From Actinomycetes bacterium (GTDB lineage Bacteria; Actinomycetota; Actinomycetes; Mycobacteriales; Mycobacteriaceae), in NCBI GenBank assembly GCA_023417985.1, contig JAEZDV010000232.1, positions 1 to 7,935 on the forward strand: a stretch of 7,935 nt of DNA, in the 5' to 3' direction. Within the stretch, counting starts at the first letter, position 1; every line of letters starts with the position of its first letter. Shown here piece after piece: positions 1 through 6,139 of this stretch. The notes under the pieces are model-generated. The model saw only the letters and a program-made list of their open reading frames with translations. It had not been told where the DNA came from and searched no databases. Position numbers and translations under genes: made by a program.

Positions 1-60
1 GACGATACGAGGAGCGCTCCGGGGGAGGATCATCTCCCGGAGTCGGCTCCGACGAAGTAG
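1..60 (+). CDS. Possible 3' end of an upstream gene (partial)
   Basis: Reading from base 1 gives 19 sense codons and a TAG stop at 58-60, 13 nt before the cysG-type GTG start. The third codon positions are only moderately G/C-rich. The encoded tail is polar, rich in Asp, Glu, Pro and Ser, and matches no domain I recognise. In related actinobacteria the gene upstream of this siroheme synthase is often a cobalamin-pathway gene such as cobB, so a C-terminal tail of such a gene is possible. The other plus-strand frames are also open for most of this stretch, and a strong hairpin lies within it, so it could equally be a non-coding leader. This is inference only. Confidence 0.22.
   Translation, partial: DDTRSAPGEDHLPESAPTK
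17..42 (+). promoter_or_regulatory. Strong hairpin upstream of the siroheme synthase gene
   Basis: Bases 17-26 (CTCCGGGGGA) pair with 33-42 (TCTCCCGGAG), forming a 10-bp stem with one G-T wobble and a 6-nt loop, GGATCA. A second small hairpin (GTCG/CGAC, 42-45 and 50-53) follows directly, and a perfect 10-bp palindrome (GGAGCGCTCC, 11-20) overlaps the left arm. No T-tract follows. It may be a terminator or processing element of the upstream transcript, or a leader structure for the next gene, whose Shine-Dalgarno (63-68) lies outside the stem. I looked for a cobalamin-riboswitch B12 box in this short stretch and saw none. Confidence 0.4.
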
Positions 61-73
61 ATGGGGAGTACCG

Positions 74-1306
74 GTGCCGGTAGCCGATGACGAGACCAAT
101 TACCTGGTGGGGCTCGATCTCCACGGACGACGCGTAGTCGTCGTGGGCGGCGGCAGCGTCGCCCAGCGGCGTTTGGGCCTGCTGGTGACATCGGGCGCAG
201 ACGTGCACGTCGTCGCCCGCGCCGCGACCCCCGCGGTGGAGAGCCTGGCGACGAAGGGCCGCATCTCGCTCGAGGTCCGCGATTACCACGACGGCGACCT
301 CGACGGTGCCTGGTACGCGATGGCGTGCACCGACGAGCCCGACACCAACGCCGCGATCGTCGCCGAAGCGGACCGGCGCAGGATCTTCTGCGTACGCGCC
401 GACAACGCCCGCCACGGCAGTGCGGTCACGCCCGCGACCACCCGGTACGACGGTCTGTCCGTGGGTGTGCTCGCGGGTGGCGACCATCGCAGGTCGGCCT
501 CGGTGCGCACCGCGATCCGGGACGCACTCGCCGGTGCCGCGCTGTCCGGTGTCACCGATGACGCCGCCCCGAAACCGACCGGTGTGGCGCTCGTCGGCGG
601 CGGACCCGGCGACCCCGACCTCATCACCGTCCGGGGGCGTCGACTGCTCGCCCGCGCGGACGTGGTGGTCGCGGACCACCTGGCCCCGCAGGAACTGCTC
701 GCCGAACTGGATCCGCACGTCGAGGTGATCGACGCGGCCAAATTGCCGTACGGCCGAGCGATGGCGCAGCAGATGATCAACGACATCCTCGTCGACCGCG
801 CGAGGGCCGGAAAGTTCGTCGTCCGGCTCAAGGGCGGCGACCCGTATGTGTTCGGGCGGGGTTACGAAGAACTCGAAGCCTGCGCCGCGGCCGGTATACC
901 GGTGACCGTCGTCCCCGGTATCACCAGTGCGATCTCGGTGCCGTCGGCGGCGGGAATCCCCGTGACCCACCGCGGGGTGACCCACGAATTCGTGGTGGTG
1001 AGCGGGCACGTCGCGCCCGATCATCCCGACTCGCTCACCGACTGGGACGCGCTGGCGAAACTGCGCGGCACGCTCGTCCTGCTCATGGCCGTCGAACGCA
1101 TCGGCTCGTTCGCCGATGTCCTGATCGCCGGGGGCCGGCCCGTCGGCACCCCGGTCACCGTCGTGCAGGAAGGCACCATGGCGACCCAGAAGGTGCTCCG
1201 GACCGATCTGGCCCACGTCGCGGACCGGGTGCGGGAGGAAGGCACCCGCCCGCCCGCCATCATCGTCATCGGTCCGGTCGCCGGATTCGGTCCGGAGGGT
1301 CGGTAA
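74..1306 (+). CDS. cysG: Bifunctional siroheme synthase / uroporphyrinogen-III C-methyltransferase
   Basis: This cytosolic enzyme has two fused parts. Residues about 10-155 are a precorrin-2 dehydrogenase/sirohydrochlorin ferrochelatase Rossmann domain, with the NAD-binding motif VVVVGGGSVAQRR at 21-33 and the active-site strand CVRADNARHG at 106-115; Asp110 is the likely catalytic Asp. Residues about 170-405 are the SAM-dependent methyltransferase that turns uroporphyrinogen III into precorrin-2, with VGGGPGDPDLITVRG at 174-188, VRLKGGDPYVFGRG at 250-263 and PGITSAISVPSAAGIPVTHR at 281-300. Together they supply siroheme for sulfite and nitrite reductases, and precorrin-2 for cobalamin. Start: GTG at 74 follows a GGGGAG ribosome site (63-68) by 5 nt, and there is no earlier start in frame. 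At 410 aa it is shorter than the roughly 457-aa enterobacterial CysG, because the helical dimerisation segment between the two halves is nearly absent. Actinobacterial entries are named cysG or cobA. It is closely coupled to the exporter gene downstream. Confidence 0.9.
   Translation: MPVADDETNYLVGLDLHGRRVVVVGGGSVAQRRLGLLVTSGADVHVVARAATPAVESLATKGRISLEVRDYHDGDLDGAWYAMACTDEPDTNAAIVAEADRRRIFCVRADNARHGSAVTPATTRYDGLSVGVLAGGDHRRSASVRTAIRDALAGAALSGVTDDAAPKPTGVALVGGGPGDPDLITVRGRRLLARADVVVADHLAPQELLAELDPHVEVIDAAKLPYGRAMAQQMINDILVDRARAGKFVVRLKGGDPYVFGRGYEELEACAAAGIPVTVVPGITSAISVPSAAGIPVTHRGVTHEFVVVSGHVAPDHPDSLTDWDALAKLRGTLVLLMAVERIGSFADVLIAGGRPVGTPVTVVQEGTMATQKVLRTDLAHVADRVREEGTRPPAIIVIGPVAGFGPEGR
1294..1299 (+). 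promoter_or_regulatory. Ribosome binding site that selects the TTG start of the exporter
   Basis: GGAGGG lies within the last codons of the siroheme synthase gene, 9 nt before TTG at 1309. It would be 18 nt from the in-frame GTG at 1318 and about 66 nt from the in-frame ATG at 1366, so it favours the TTG. Its position inside the preceding gene points to translational coupling. Confidence 0.55.
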
Positions 1307-1308
1307 CG

Positions 1309-2814
1309 TTGGAACCCGTGCCCTACACCTCCGAAACCGCCCACGCCTCCGGCGCCGCGCGCCCCATGACGGCCCGCGCACTCGCGCTGGCCACCCTGGT
1401 CCTCAGCGGATTACAGCTGATGGTGGTGCTCGACGGCACCGTCGCGAATCTCGCGCTCGCGCCGCTGCAGGCCGAACTGGCGTTGTCCGACGCGGGCCGG
1501 AACTGGGTCCTCACCTCCTACGCGCTCGCCTTCGGCGGGCTGATGTTGCTCGGCGGGCGCCTCGGCGACAGTTTCGGCCGCAAACGCATGTTCATCACCG
1601 GTGTCGGCCTGTTCAGCCTGGCCTCGCTGCTGTGCGGGCTCGCCACCAACGAAGCGATGCTCATCGGTGCACGTGCACTGCAAGGCGTCGGTGCGGCGAT
1701 CGCGTCGCCGACGGCGCTCGCGCTCGTGGCGACGACCTTCGCTGCCGGGCCGGCGCGTAATCGCGCCATCGCCGTATTCGCCGCCATGACGGGCGTCGGA
1801 TCGATCGCCGGTCTCATCCTGGGCGGGGCGCTCACCCAGGTGTCGTGGCGCTGGATCTTCCTGATCAACGTCCCGATCGGTGTCGTGATCGTCGTGCTCG
1901 CCCTCAGCGCACTGCGCGAAACCTCCTCCGAGCGTCTGGCGCTGGATGTGCCGGGCGCCATCCTCGCGACGCTCGGATGCACCGGCATCGTGTTCGGCCT
2001 CACCGAAGGCCCCGAACTCGGCTGGGGGAGTGCAGCCGTGATCGGAGCGCTCACTGCCGGCGTCGTCCTGCTCGTGATCTTCCTGCTGGTCGAGCGCCGC
2101 GCCGAGAATCCACTCCTGCCGTTCGTGCTGTTCCGCAACGGGAACCGCGTCGCGACCTTCGTGGCGATCTTCTTCGCCGGCGCGGTGATGTTCAGCCTCG
2201 CGGCGTTCGTAGCGTTGTTCGTCCAGGACGTCCTCGGTTACACGCCGCTGCAGGCGGGCCTTGCATTCGTGCCGTTCGCATTCGGTCTCGGGGGAGCGGC
2301 CGCGGCGTCGTCCAAGCTCGCGGCCCGCATACAGCCCCGGTGGCTCGTGGTCACCGGTGCCGTCATCATGGCCGTGAGTCTGCTCTACGGGTCGACGATG
2401 GACGAGACGGTGCGCTACTTCCCGACGCTGTTCGTGCTGGTGCTCGTCGTCGGCTTCGGGGTGGGTCTGGCCGTGGTTCCGCTTCCGCTGTGCGCCATCG
2501 CGGGCGTCGGCGCGCACGAGATCGGGCCGCTGTCCGCGATCGCGCAGGTAGCGCAGACGCTCGGCGGCCCGATCGGTCTCGCCGTCATCGGTGCGCTGGC
2601 CACCTCGAGGACGATGTCGCTCGGAGGCACCCCCGGTGCGGTCGCCGACATGACCGCCGCGCAACTCACCGCGCAGGGCGAGGGGTACATGTTCGCCCTC
2701 GTCGGATGCGCCGCATGCGCGGTGATCGCGGGCGTCGCAGCATTCTTCATCCGGTTCACCTCCGAAGAGGTGGCGCAGGCTCAGGAAGCGGAGAAATCTG
2801 CGCAGACGAGCTGA
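1309..2814 (+). CDS. efpA: EfpA-like MFS drug exporter (DHA2 family, 14 TM)
   Basis: This is an integral membrane, proton-driven efflux transporter of the EmrB/QacA (DHA2) type. Visible features are the TM1 motif LDGTVANLAL (41-50), motif A GGRLGDSFGRKR (82-93) in the TM2-TM3 loop, the DHA2-typical WRWIFLINVPIG (180-191), and hydrophobic segments spread over residues 22-482 that fit 14 helices. Several segments match M. tuberculosis EfpA as I recall it: LSDAGR.WV (59-67), FGGLMLLGGRLGD (75-87), IASPT.LALVATTF (131-144), VQDVLGY (305-311) and the C-terminal VAQAQE (488-493). The 501-aa length is slightly below the roughly 530 aa of that protein because the N-terminus is shorter. The helix-5 antiporter motif has Leu169 where proline is usual. 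The TTG start lies 2 nt after the previous stop, with GGAGGG as ribosome site; GTG 1318 and ATG 1366 (482 aa) are alternatives. EfpA is linked to drug tolerance and envelope lipid export in mycobacteria; the substrate here is unknown. Confidence 0.82.
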   Translation: MEPVPYTSETAHASGAARPMTARALALATLVLSGLQLMVVLDGTVANLALAPLQAELALSDAGRNWVLTSYALAFGGLMLLGGRLGDSFGRKRMFITGVGLFSLASLLCGLATNEAMLIGARALQGVGAAIASPTALALVATTFAAGPARNRAIAVFAAMTGVGSIAGLILGGALTQVSWRWIFLINVPIGVVIVVLALSALRETSSERLALDVPGAILATLGCTGIVFGLTEGPELGWGSAAVIGALTAGVVLLVIFLLVERRAENPLLPFVLFRNGNRVATFVAIFFAGAVMFSLAAFVALFVQDVLGYTPLQAGLAFVPFAFGLGGAAAASSKLAARIQPRWLVVTGAVIMAVSLLYGSTMDETVRYFPTLFVLVLVVGFGVGLAVVPLPLCAIAGVGAHEIGPLSAIAQVAQTLGGPIGLAVIGALATSRTMSLGGTPGAVADMTAAQLTAQGEGYMFALVGCAACAVIAGVAAFFIRFTSEEVAQAQEAEKSAQTS

Positions 2815-2831
2815 GAGTGCAGTGCACGCTC
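2813..2831 (+). terminator. Weak hairpin at the end of the exporter gene
   Basis: GAG-A-GTGC (2813-2819/2820) faces GCAC-G-CTC (2824-2831) around an AGT loop: 4 + 3 base pairs separated by one A/G mismatch, overlapping the stop codon. There is no T-tract. The rest of the 42-nt convergent gap to yaaA contains a GC-only palindrome, CGCCCGGGCG (2842-2851), which could fold on the minus strand just after the yaaA stop. Either may help end transcription, but the support is only structural. Confidence 0.3.
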
Positions 2832-2856
2832 CGAGGCCATGCGCCCGGGCGGGCTC

Positions 2857-3600
2857 TCAGGTGAGGACGATCAGTTCCGTCGGCGCAGCGATCTCCACCC
2901 GCAGTCCGGCCTTCGACGCCACGCGCGCAAGCCCTCGCACATCCGCCGGCTCGGCGCGGGTCTGCACCAGTGCGCGGGCGAGCAACCCCTTGTGGTGCTT
3001 GTTGAAATGGCTCACGACGGTCCGGGTGCCGTCCGGCTTCTCGGTGAGGACCGTCGCGGTGACGGCTCCGGGAACAGGACCGAGTTGCCGGTACGCCCCG
3101 GACCGGAGATCGACGACGAGTTCGTCCCCGGCCTCGGCGACGAGCGCGTCCGTCAACTCGGGTCGCCACAACGCCGCGAGGGTCCCGAAACCGGGGAGCT
3201 TCGAACCCGCCGACAGGCGATAGGCCGGGATGGGGTCGCTCGCACGCACGGCGCCGAACAGCGCCGAACCGACCGCGAGCCTCCGATAGGCCTTCTCCCG
3301 CTGCGCCTTCGTGAAGGTCGGGGCGTCGAGAGCGTCGAACAGCACGCCGGTGTAGCGCTCGAGCGCGGGCCGGGTGGGGGACACCCACAGCTTGGCGTTG
3401 CGTTCGATCTCGTCGGCTCCGTTGAGGCCCAGACCCAGCGCACGACTCGACGCGTCGAAGTCCGCGGCGAGCCCGACCAGCGCCTGGGCCAGCAGCTCCC
3501 GGGTCTCGGTCAACTGCGGCATCGAGAGGTCGCCGAGATCGAGCGGCGCGCCGTCGCCGCCGGTGGATTTCGTTTCGGAAGGGGGGAGAAGCACCAGCAC
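2857..3600 (-). CDS. yaaA: Peroxide stress protein YaaA (DUF328/UPF0246)
   Basis: This is a cytosolic protein of the YaaA family. In E. coli, YaaA is induced by OxyR and lowers free intracellular iron during hydrogen peroxide stress, limiting Fenton damage to DNA and protein; its biochemical activity is unsettled. From the chosen start the protein is 247 aa, a normal family length. Family signatures are LLPPSETK at the N-terminus, YTGVLFDAL (about 83-91), SALFGAVRASDPIPAYRLSAGSKLP (about 112-136), VDLRSGAY (about 163-170) and SHFNKHHKG (about 197-205); the last contains the conserved basic cluster. Start: GTG at 3600 gives MLVLLPPSETK, the form I recall for actinobacterial homologues, and lies 8 nt after a TACGGT hexamer, which suits a leaderless message. 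TTG at 3609 (250 aa) is the alternative, but no Shine-Dalgarno precedes either. The gene is convergent with the exporter and divergent from proS. It sits between efpA and proS, where I do not recall a gene in M. tuberculosis. Confidence 0.85.
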   Translation of the reverse strand: MLVLLPPSETKSTGGDGAPLDLGDLSMPQLTETRELLAQALVGLAADFDASSRALGLGLNGADEIERNAKLWVSPTRPALERYTGVLFDALDAPTFTKAQREKAYRRLAVGSALFGAVRASDPIPAYRLSAGSKLPGFGTLAALWRPELTDALVAEAGDELVVDLRSGAYRQLGPVPGAVTATVLTEKPDGTRTVVSHFNKHHKGLLARALVQTRAEPADVRGLARVASKAGLRVEIAAPTELIVLT

Positions 3601-3608
3601 AACAGCCA

Positions 3609-3614
3609 ACCGTA
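3609..3614 (-). promoter_or_regulatory. Candidate -10 element of a leaderless yaaA promoter
   Basis: On the minus strand, TACGGT fits the actinobacterial TAnnnT consensus and is followed by 8 nt (TGGCTGTT) and then GTG at 3600. That spacing puts transcription start on or near the start codon. No convincing -35 or Shine-Dalgarno is visible. The element overlaps the alternative TTG codon (3609-3607), which would make TTG an unlikely start if this promoter is real. Confidence 0.42.
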
Positions 3615-3639
3615 CCGAGGAGCCGGATCGGGCGGGCGG

Positions 3640-3645
3640 TAGGCT
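3640..3645 (+). promoter_or_regulatory. Candidate -10 element of a leaderless proS promoter
   Basis: TAGGCT fits TAnnnT and is followed by 8 nt (CCTATACC) and then the GTG start at 3654. No Shine-Dalgarno precedes the GTG, as expected for a leaderless transcript, a common arrangement in mycobacteria and relatives. No clear TTGACA-type -35 is visible. The proS and yaaA elements mirror each other across a gap of 53 nt between the two start codons. Confidence 0.45.
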
Positions 3646-3653
3646 CCTATACC

Positions 3654-5387
3654 GTGATCACTCGCATGTCGCACCTGTTCCTCCGCACTCTCCGTGACGA
3701 TCCGGCCGATGCCGAAGTCCCCAGCCACAAACTGCTCGTCCGGGCCGGGTACGTGCGGCGCATCGCGCCGGGCATCTACTCCTGGCTGCCGCTGGGTCTG
3801 AAGGTGCTGCGGCAGGTGGAGCGGGTGGTCCGCGAGGAGATGAACAACATCGGAGCGCAGGAGATCTCCCTCCCCGCACTGCTGCCGCGCGAACCGTACG
3901 AGACCTCGAACCGGTGGACCGAGTACGGCGCCGGACTCTTCCGTCTCCAGGACCGCAAGGGCAACGACTATCTGCTCGGCCCGACCCACGAGGAGCTGTT
4001 CGCGCTCACCGTCAAGGGTGAGTACAACTCGTACAAGGACTTCCCGGTCACCCTCTACCAGGTGCAGACCAAATACCGCGACGAGGAGCGCCCGCGCGCC
4101 GGCATCCTCCGCGGCCGCGAGTTCGTGATGAAGGACTCCTACAGCTTCGACCTCACGGACGAGGGCCTGGCCCAGTCCTACAGGGCGCACCGCGACGCCT
4201 ACGAGCGGATCTTCACCCGCCTCGGCGTGAAGTACGTGATCGTCTCCGCGACCTCGGGCGCGATGGGTGGCAGCGCGTCCGAAGAATTCCTGGCCGAGAG
4301 CGAAGTCGGTGAGGACACCTACGTCCGCTGCATCGAGTCCGGCTACGCGGCCAACGTCGAGGCGGTCGAGACGCTCGCCCCCGCGCCGATCCCGTTCGAC
4401 GGATTGCCCGACGCCGTCGTCCACGACACCCCGGACACTCCGACGATCGGTTCGCTCGTCGAGGCAGCCACCGAGATCCTCGGCCGTGAGGTCCACGCGT
4501 CCGAGACGCTGAAGAACATCCTCGTCAAGGTTCGGCAGCCCGGCGGCGAGTGGGAACTGATGGGAATCGGCATCCCCGGCGACCGCGAGGTGGACGACAA
4601 GCGTCTCGAGGCGTCGTTCGAGCCTGCCGAGGTGGCGCTGCTCGACGAGGCCGATTTCGCTGCGAACCCGTTCCTCGTCAAGGGTTACATCGGCCCGAAG
4701 GCGCTGCTCGCAAACGACGTCCGTTATCTCGTCGATCCCCGGGTGGTCGACGGAACGTCGTGGATCACCGGTGCCGATGAAGACGGCAAGCACGTCTTCG
4801 GGCTCGTCGCGGGTCGTGACTTCGTGGCCGACGGCACGGTGGAGGCCGCGGAGGTTCGCGACGGCGACCCGTCCCCCGACGGTGCCGGCCCGCTGGTCTC
4901 CGCCCGCGGGATCGAAATCGGTCACGTGTTCCAGCTCGGCCGCAAGTACACCGACGCCTTCGCCGTCGACGTGCTCAACGAGAACGGCAAGCCGGTGCGC
5001 CCCACGATGGGGTCCTACGGCGTCGGTGTGTCGAGGCTGGTGGCGGTTATCGCCGAGCAGCAGCACGACGAGAAGGGTCTGCGCTGGCCCGCCGAGGTCG
5101 CACCCTTCGACGTGCACGTGGTGATCGCGAACAAGGACGAGCAGGCGCGGACCGGTGCGGAGAACCTCGTCGAGGAGTTGTCGAACGCCGGCCTGGACGT
5201 GCTGTTCGACGATCGCAAAGCCTCTCCCGGCGTGAAGTTCAAGGACTCGGAGCTGCTCGGAATGCCGCTCGTCGTGGTGGTCGGGCGCGGATTCGCCGAC
5301 GGCAACGTCGAATTGCGGAACCGCGTCACCGGGGAGTCGAACGAGGTGCCGGTGGGCGAGGCCGTGCGGGTCATCCTCGGACGCTGA
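3654..5387 (+). CDS. proS: Prolyl-tRNA synthetase, bacterial type with editing domain
   Basis: This essential cytosolic class IIa aminoacyl-tRNA synthetase charges tRNA-Pro with proline. It has 577 aa, the full length of the bacterial type. Class II motif 1 spans about 60-80 (invariant Pro within ISLPALLP, 71-78). LGPTHEELF lies at 108-116, and motif 2 at 141-166 (YRDEERPRAGILRGREFVMK, then DSYSFD). The INS editing domain, which hydrolyses mischarged Ala-tRNA-Pro, lies at about 220-405; Lys287 in TLKNILVK probably matches the editing lysine of E. coli, and GDREVDDKR is at 309-317. Motif 3, GSYGVGVSRL, is at 453-462. The anticodon-binding domain starts near PFDVHVVIANKD (484-495) and includes DDRKASPGVKFKD (519-531). 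The start GTG-ATC-ACT-CGC-ATG gives MITRMSHLFLRTLRDDPADA, matching the mycobacterial N-terminus as I recall it, so GTG 3654 is preferred over ATG 3666. The gene is intact with no odd features. A methyltransferase gene follows after 27 nt. Confidence 0.97.
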   Translation: MITRMSHLFLRTLRDDPADAEVPSHKLLVRAGYVRRIAPGIYSWLPLGLKVLRQVERVVREEMNNIGAQEISLPALLPREPYETSNRWTEYGAGLFRLQDRKGNDYLLGPTHEELFALTVKGEYNSYKDFPVTLYQVQTKYRDEERPRAGILRGREFVMKDSYSFDLTDEGLAQSYRAHRDAYERIFTRLGVKYVIVSATSGAMGGSASEEFLAESEVGEDTYVRCIESGYAANVEAVETLAPAPIPFDGLPDAVVHDTPDTPTIGSLVEAATEILGREVHASETLKNILVKVRQPGGEWELMGIGIPGDREVDDKRLEASFEPAEVALLDEADFAANPFLVKGYIGPKALLANDVRYLVDPRVVDGTSWITGADEDGKHVFGLVAGRDFVADGTVEAAEVRDGDPSPDGAGPLVSARGIEIGHVFQLGRKYTDAFAVDVLNENGKPVRPTMGSYGVGVSRLVAVIAEQQHDEKGLRWPAEVAPFDVHVVIANKDEQARTGAENLVEELSNAGLDVLFDDRKASPGVKFKDSELLGMPLVVVVGRGFADGNVELRNRVTGESNEVPVGEAVRVILGR

Positions 5388-5397
5388 TCGCCCATCG

Positions 5398-5411
5398 GGC
5401 GCAGGTGCGCC
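5398..5411 (+). promoter_or_regulatory. Small hairpin between proS and the methyltransferase gene
   Basis: GGCGC (5398-5402) pairs perfectly with GCGCC (5407-5411) around an AGGT loop, 10 nt after the proS stop and 3 nt before ATG 5415. No T-tract follows. The only Shine-Dalgarno-like bases (CAGG, 5402-5405) fall in the hairpin, so it could attenuate transcription or hinder initiation of the downstream gene. The short stem makes this a weak call. Confidence 0.28.
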
Positions 5412-5414
5412 AGA

Positions 5415-6077
5415 ATGGAACCCATGTCAGAGAACTGGAGTGCCACCGACACGTACCTCGCCGATTTCCTGGTCGGGGATGATCCCACCCTGGACGACGC
5501 TCTGGCCGCGAACGCGGCGGCCGGGCTCCGCCCCATCGACGTGGCACCGGTGCAGGGCAAGTTCCTTCACCTGCTCGCCCGGATCCGCGGCGCCCGCCGG
5601 GTCCTGGAAATCGGGACGCTCGGCGGTTACTCCACCATCTGGCTGGCACGGGCGGTCGGGGAGTCGGGCCACGTGACCACCCTCGAATACGAGCCCCGGC
5701 ACGCCGAGGTCGCGCGCGTAAACCTCGACCGCGCCGGTGTCGGGGAACGCGTCGACATCCGCGTGGGTGCGGCGCTCGACACCCTGCCGGAACTCGAAGG
5801 ACCGTTCGACCTGGTGTTCATCGACGCCGACAAGGAGAACAACAGCAACTACGTGCGCGAGGCGCTGCGGTTGTCGCGACCGGGGACGGTGATCGTCGTC
5901 GACAACGTGGTGCGTGCCGGCGCGATCAGTGACCTGGACGACGACGACCCGAACGCACGCGCCTCACGGGAACTCGTTGCCGTGCTGGCGGCCGAACCCC
6001 GCCTCGATGCCACGGCGTTGCAGACCGTCGGCGTCAAGGGCTGGGACGGGTTCGCGTTGGCGCTCGTCGTCGAGTAG
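5415..6077 (+). CDS. SAM-dependent O-methyltransferase (metal-dependent, COMT/CCoAOMT-like)
   Basis: This predicted cytosolic class I methyltransferase has 220 aa, typical of the bacterial small O-methyltransferase family (Methyltransf_3). The SAM-binding motif I is VLEIGTLGGYSTIWLARAV (63-81). The acidic ribose-binding residue is probably Glu91 in TLEYEPRH. FDLVFIDADKENN (131-143) and VVDNVVRAG (161-169) carry the divalent-metal ligands of this family, probably Asp138, Asp163 and Asn164. Lys140 corresponds to the usual catalytic-site IDADK. Substrates of such enzymes are usually catechols or other vicinal hydroxyls, but this one cannot be assigned from sequence. The gene follows proS by 27 nt on the same strand and may share its transcript. 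A second in-frame ATG at 5424 (217 aa) is equally possible, since neither start has a strong ribosome site. It converges on the tetR gene, with a strong hairpin in the gap. Confidence 0.88.
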   Translation: MEPMSENWSATDTYLADFLVGDDPTLDDALAANAAAGLRPIDVAPVQGKFLHLLARIRGARRVLEIGTLGGYSTIWLARAVGESGHVTTLEYEPRHAEVARVNLDRAGVGERVDIRVGAALDTLPELEGPFDLVFIDADKENNSNYVREALRLSRPGTVIVVDNVVRAGAISDLDDDDPNARASRELVAVLAAEPRLDATALQTVGVKGWDGFALALVVE

Positions 6078-6103
6078 CGGCCGCACAGAGCGCGGTGCTC
6101 GTG

Positions 6104-6137
6104 GTCTGATCGCTGCGGCGACAGGAAGCGATCGGGC
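6104..6137 (+). terminator. Hairpin terminator candidate between convergent genes
   Basis: GATCGCT (6108-6114) is perfectly complementary to AGCGATC (6127-6133) around a 12-nt loop. On the plus-strand RNA the stem extends outward through U-G, C-G, U-G and G-C pairs to 6104/6137, giving 11 pairs. On the minus strand the wobble pairs become mismatches, so the structure favours the methyltransferase transcript. No T-tract follows, which is common in actinobacteria. Its position in the 62-nt gap between converging genes supports a terminator. Confidence 0.5.
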
Positions 6138-6139
6138 GG

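Noticed and set aside
1..73. Cobalamin riboswitch upstream of the siroheme/precorrin-2 gene
   Set aside because: The visible 73 nt are too short for the aptamer and I see no B12-box sequence. It cannot be excluded further upstream, outside the window.
61..90. Ten-codon open frame starting at ATG 61
   Set aside because: It starts on the bases that serve as the ribosome site of the main gene and has no ribosome site of its own.
1411..2664. 417-codon open frame antisense to the exporter
   Set aside because: It has low-complexity Arg/Glu/Asp/His composition, no domain, and lies fully inside a clear membrane-protein gene.
1845..2864. 339-codon same-strand frame overlapping the exporter
   Set aside because: It is a frame-shifted shadow with Arg-rich composition. 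The exporter frame continues intact through its last helices, so this is not a frameshifted continuation.
3510..5117. 535-codon open frame antisense to proS
   Set aside because: It is rich in His, Asp, Glu, Arg and Val, as expected from reading the complement of a GC-rich gene. It matches no family, and proS on the other strand is unmistakable.
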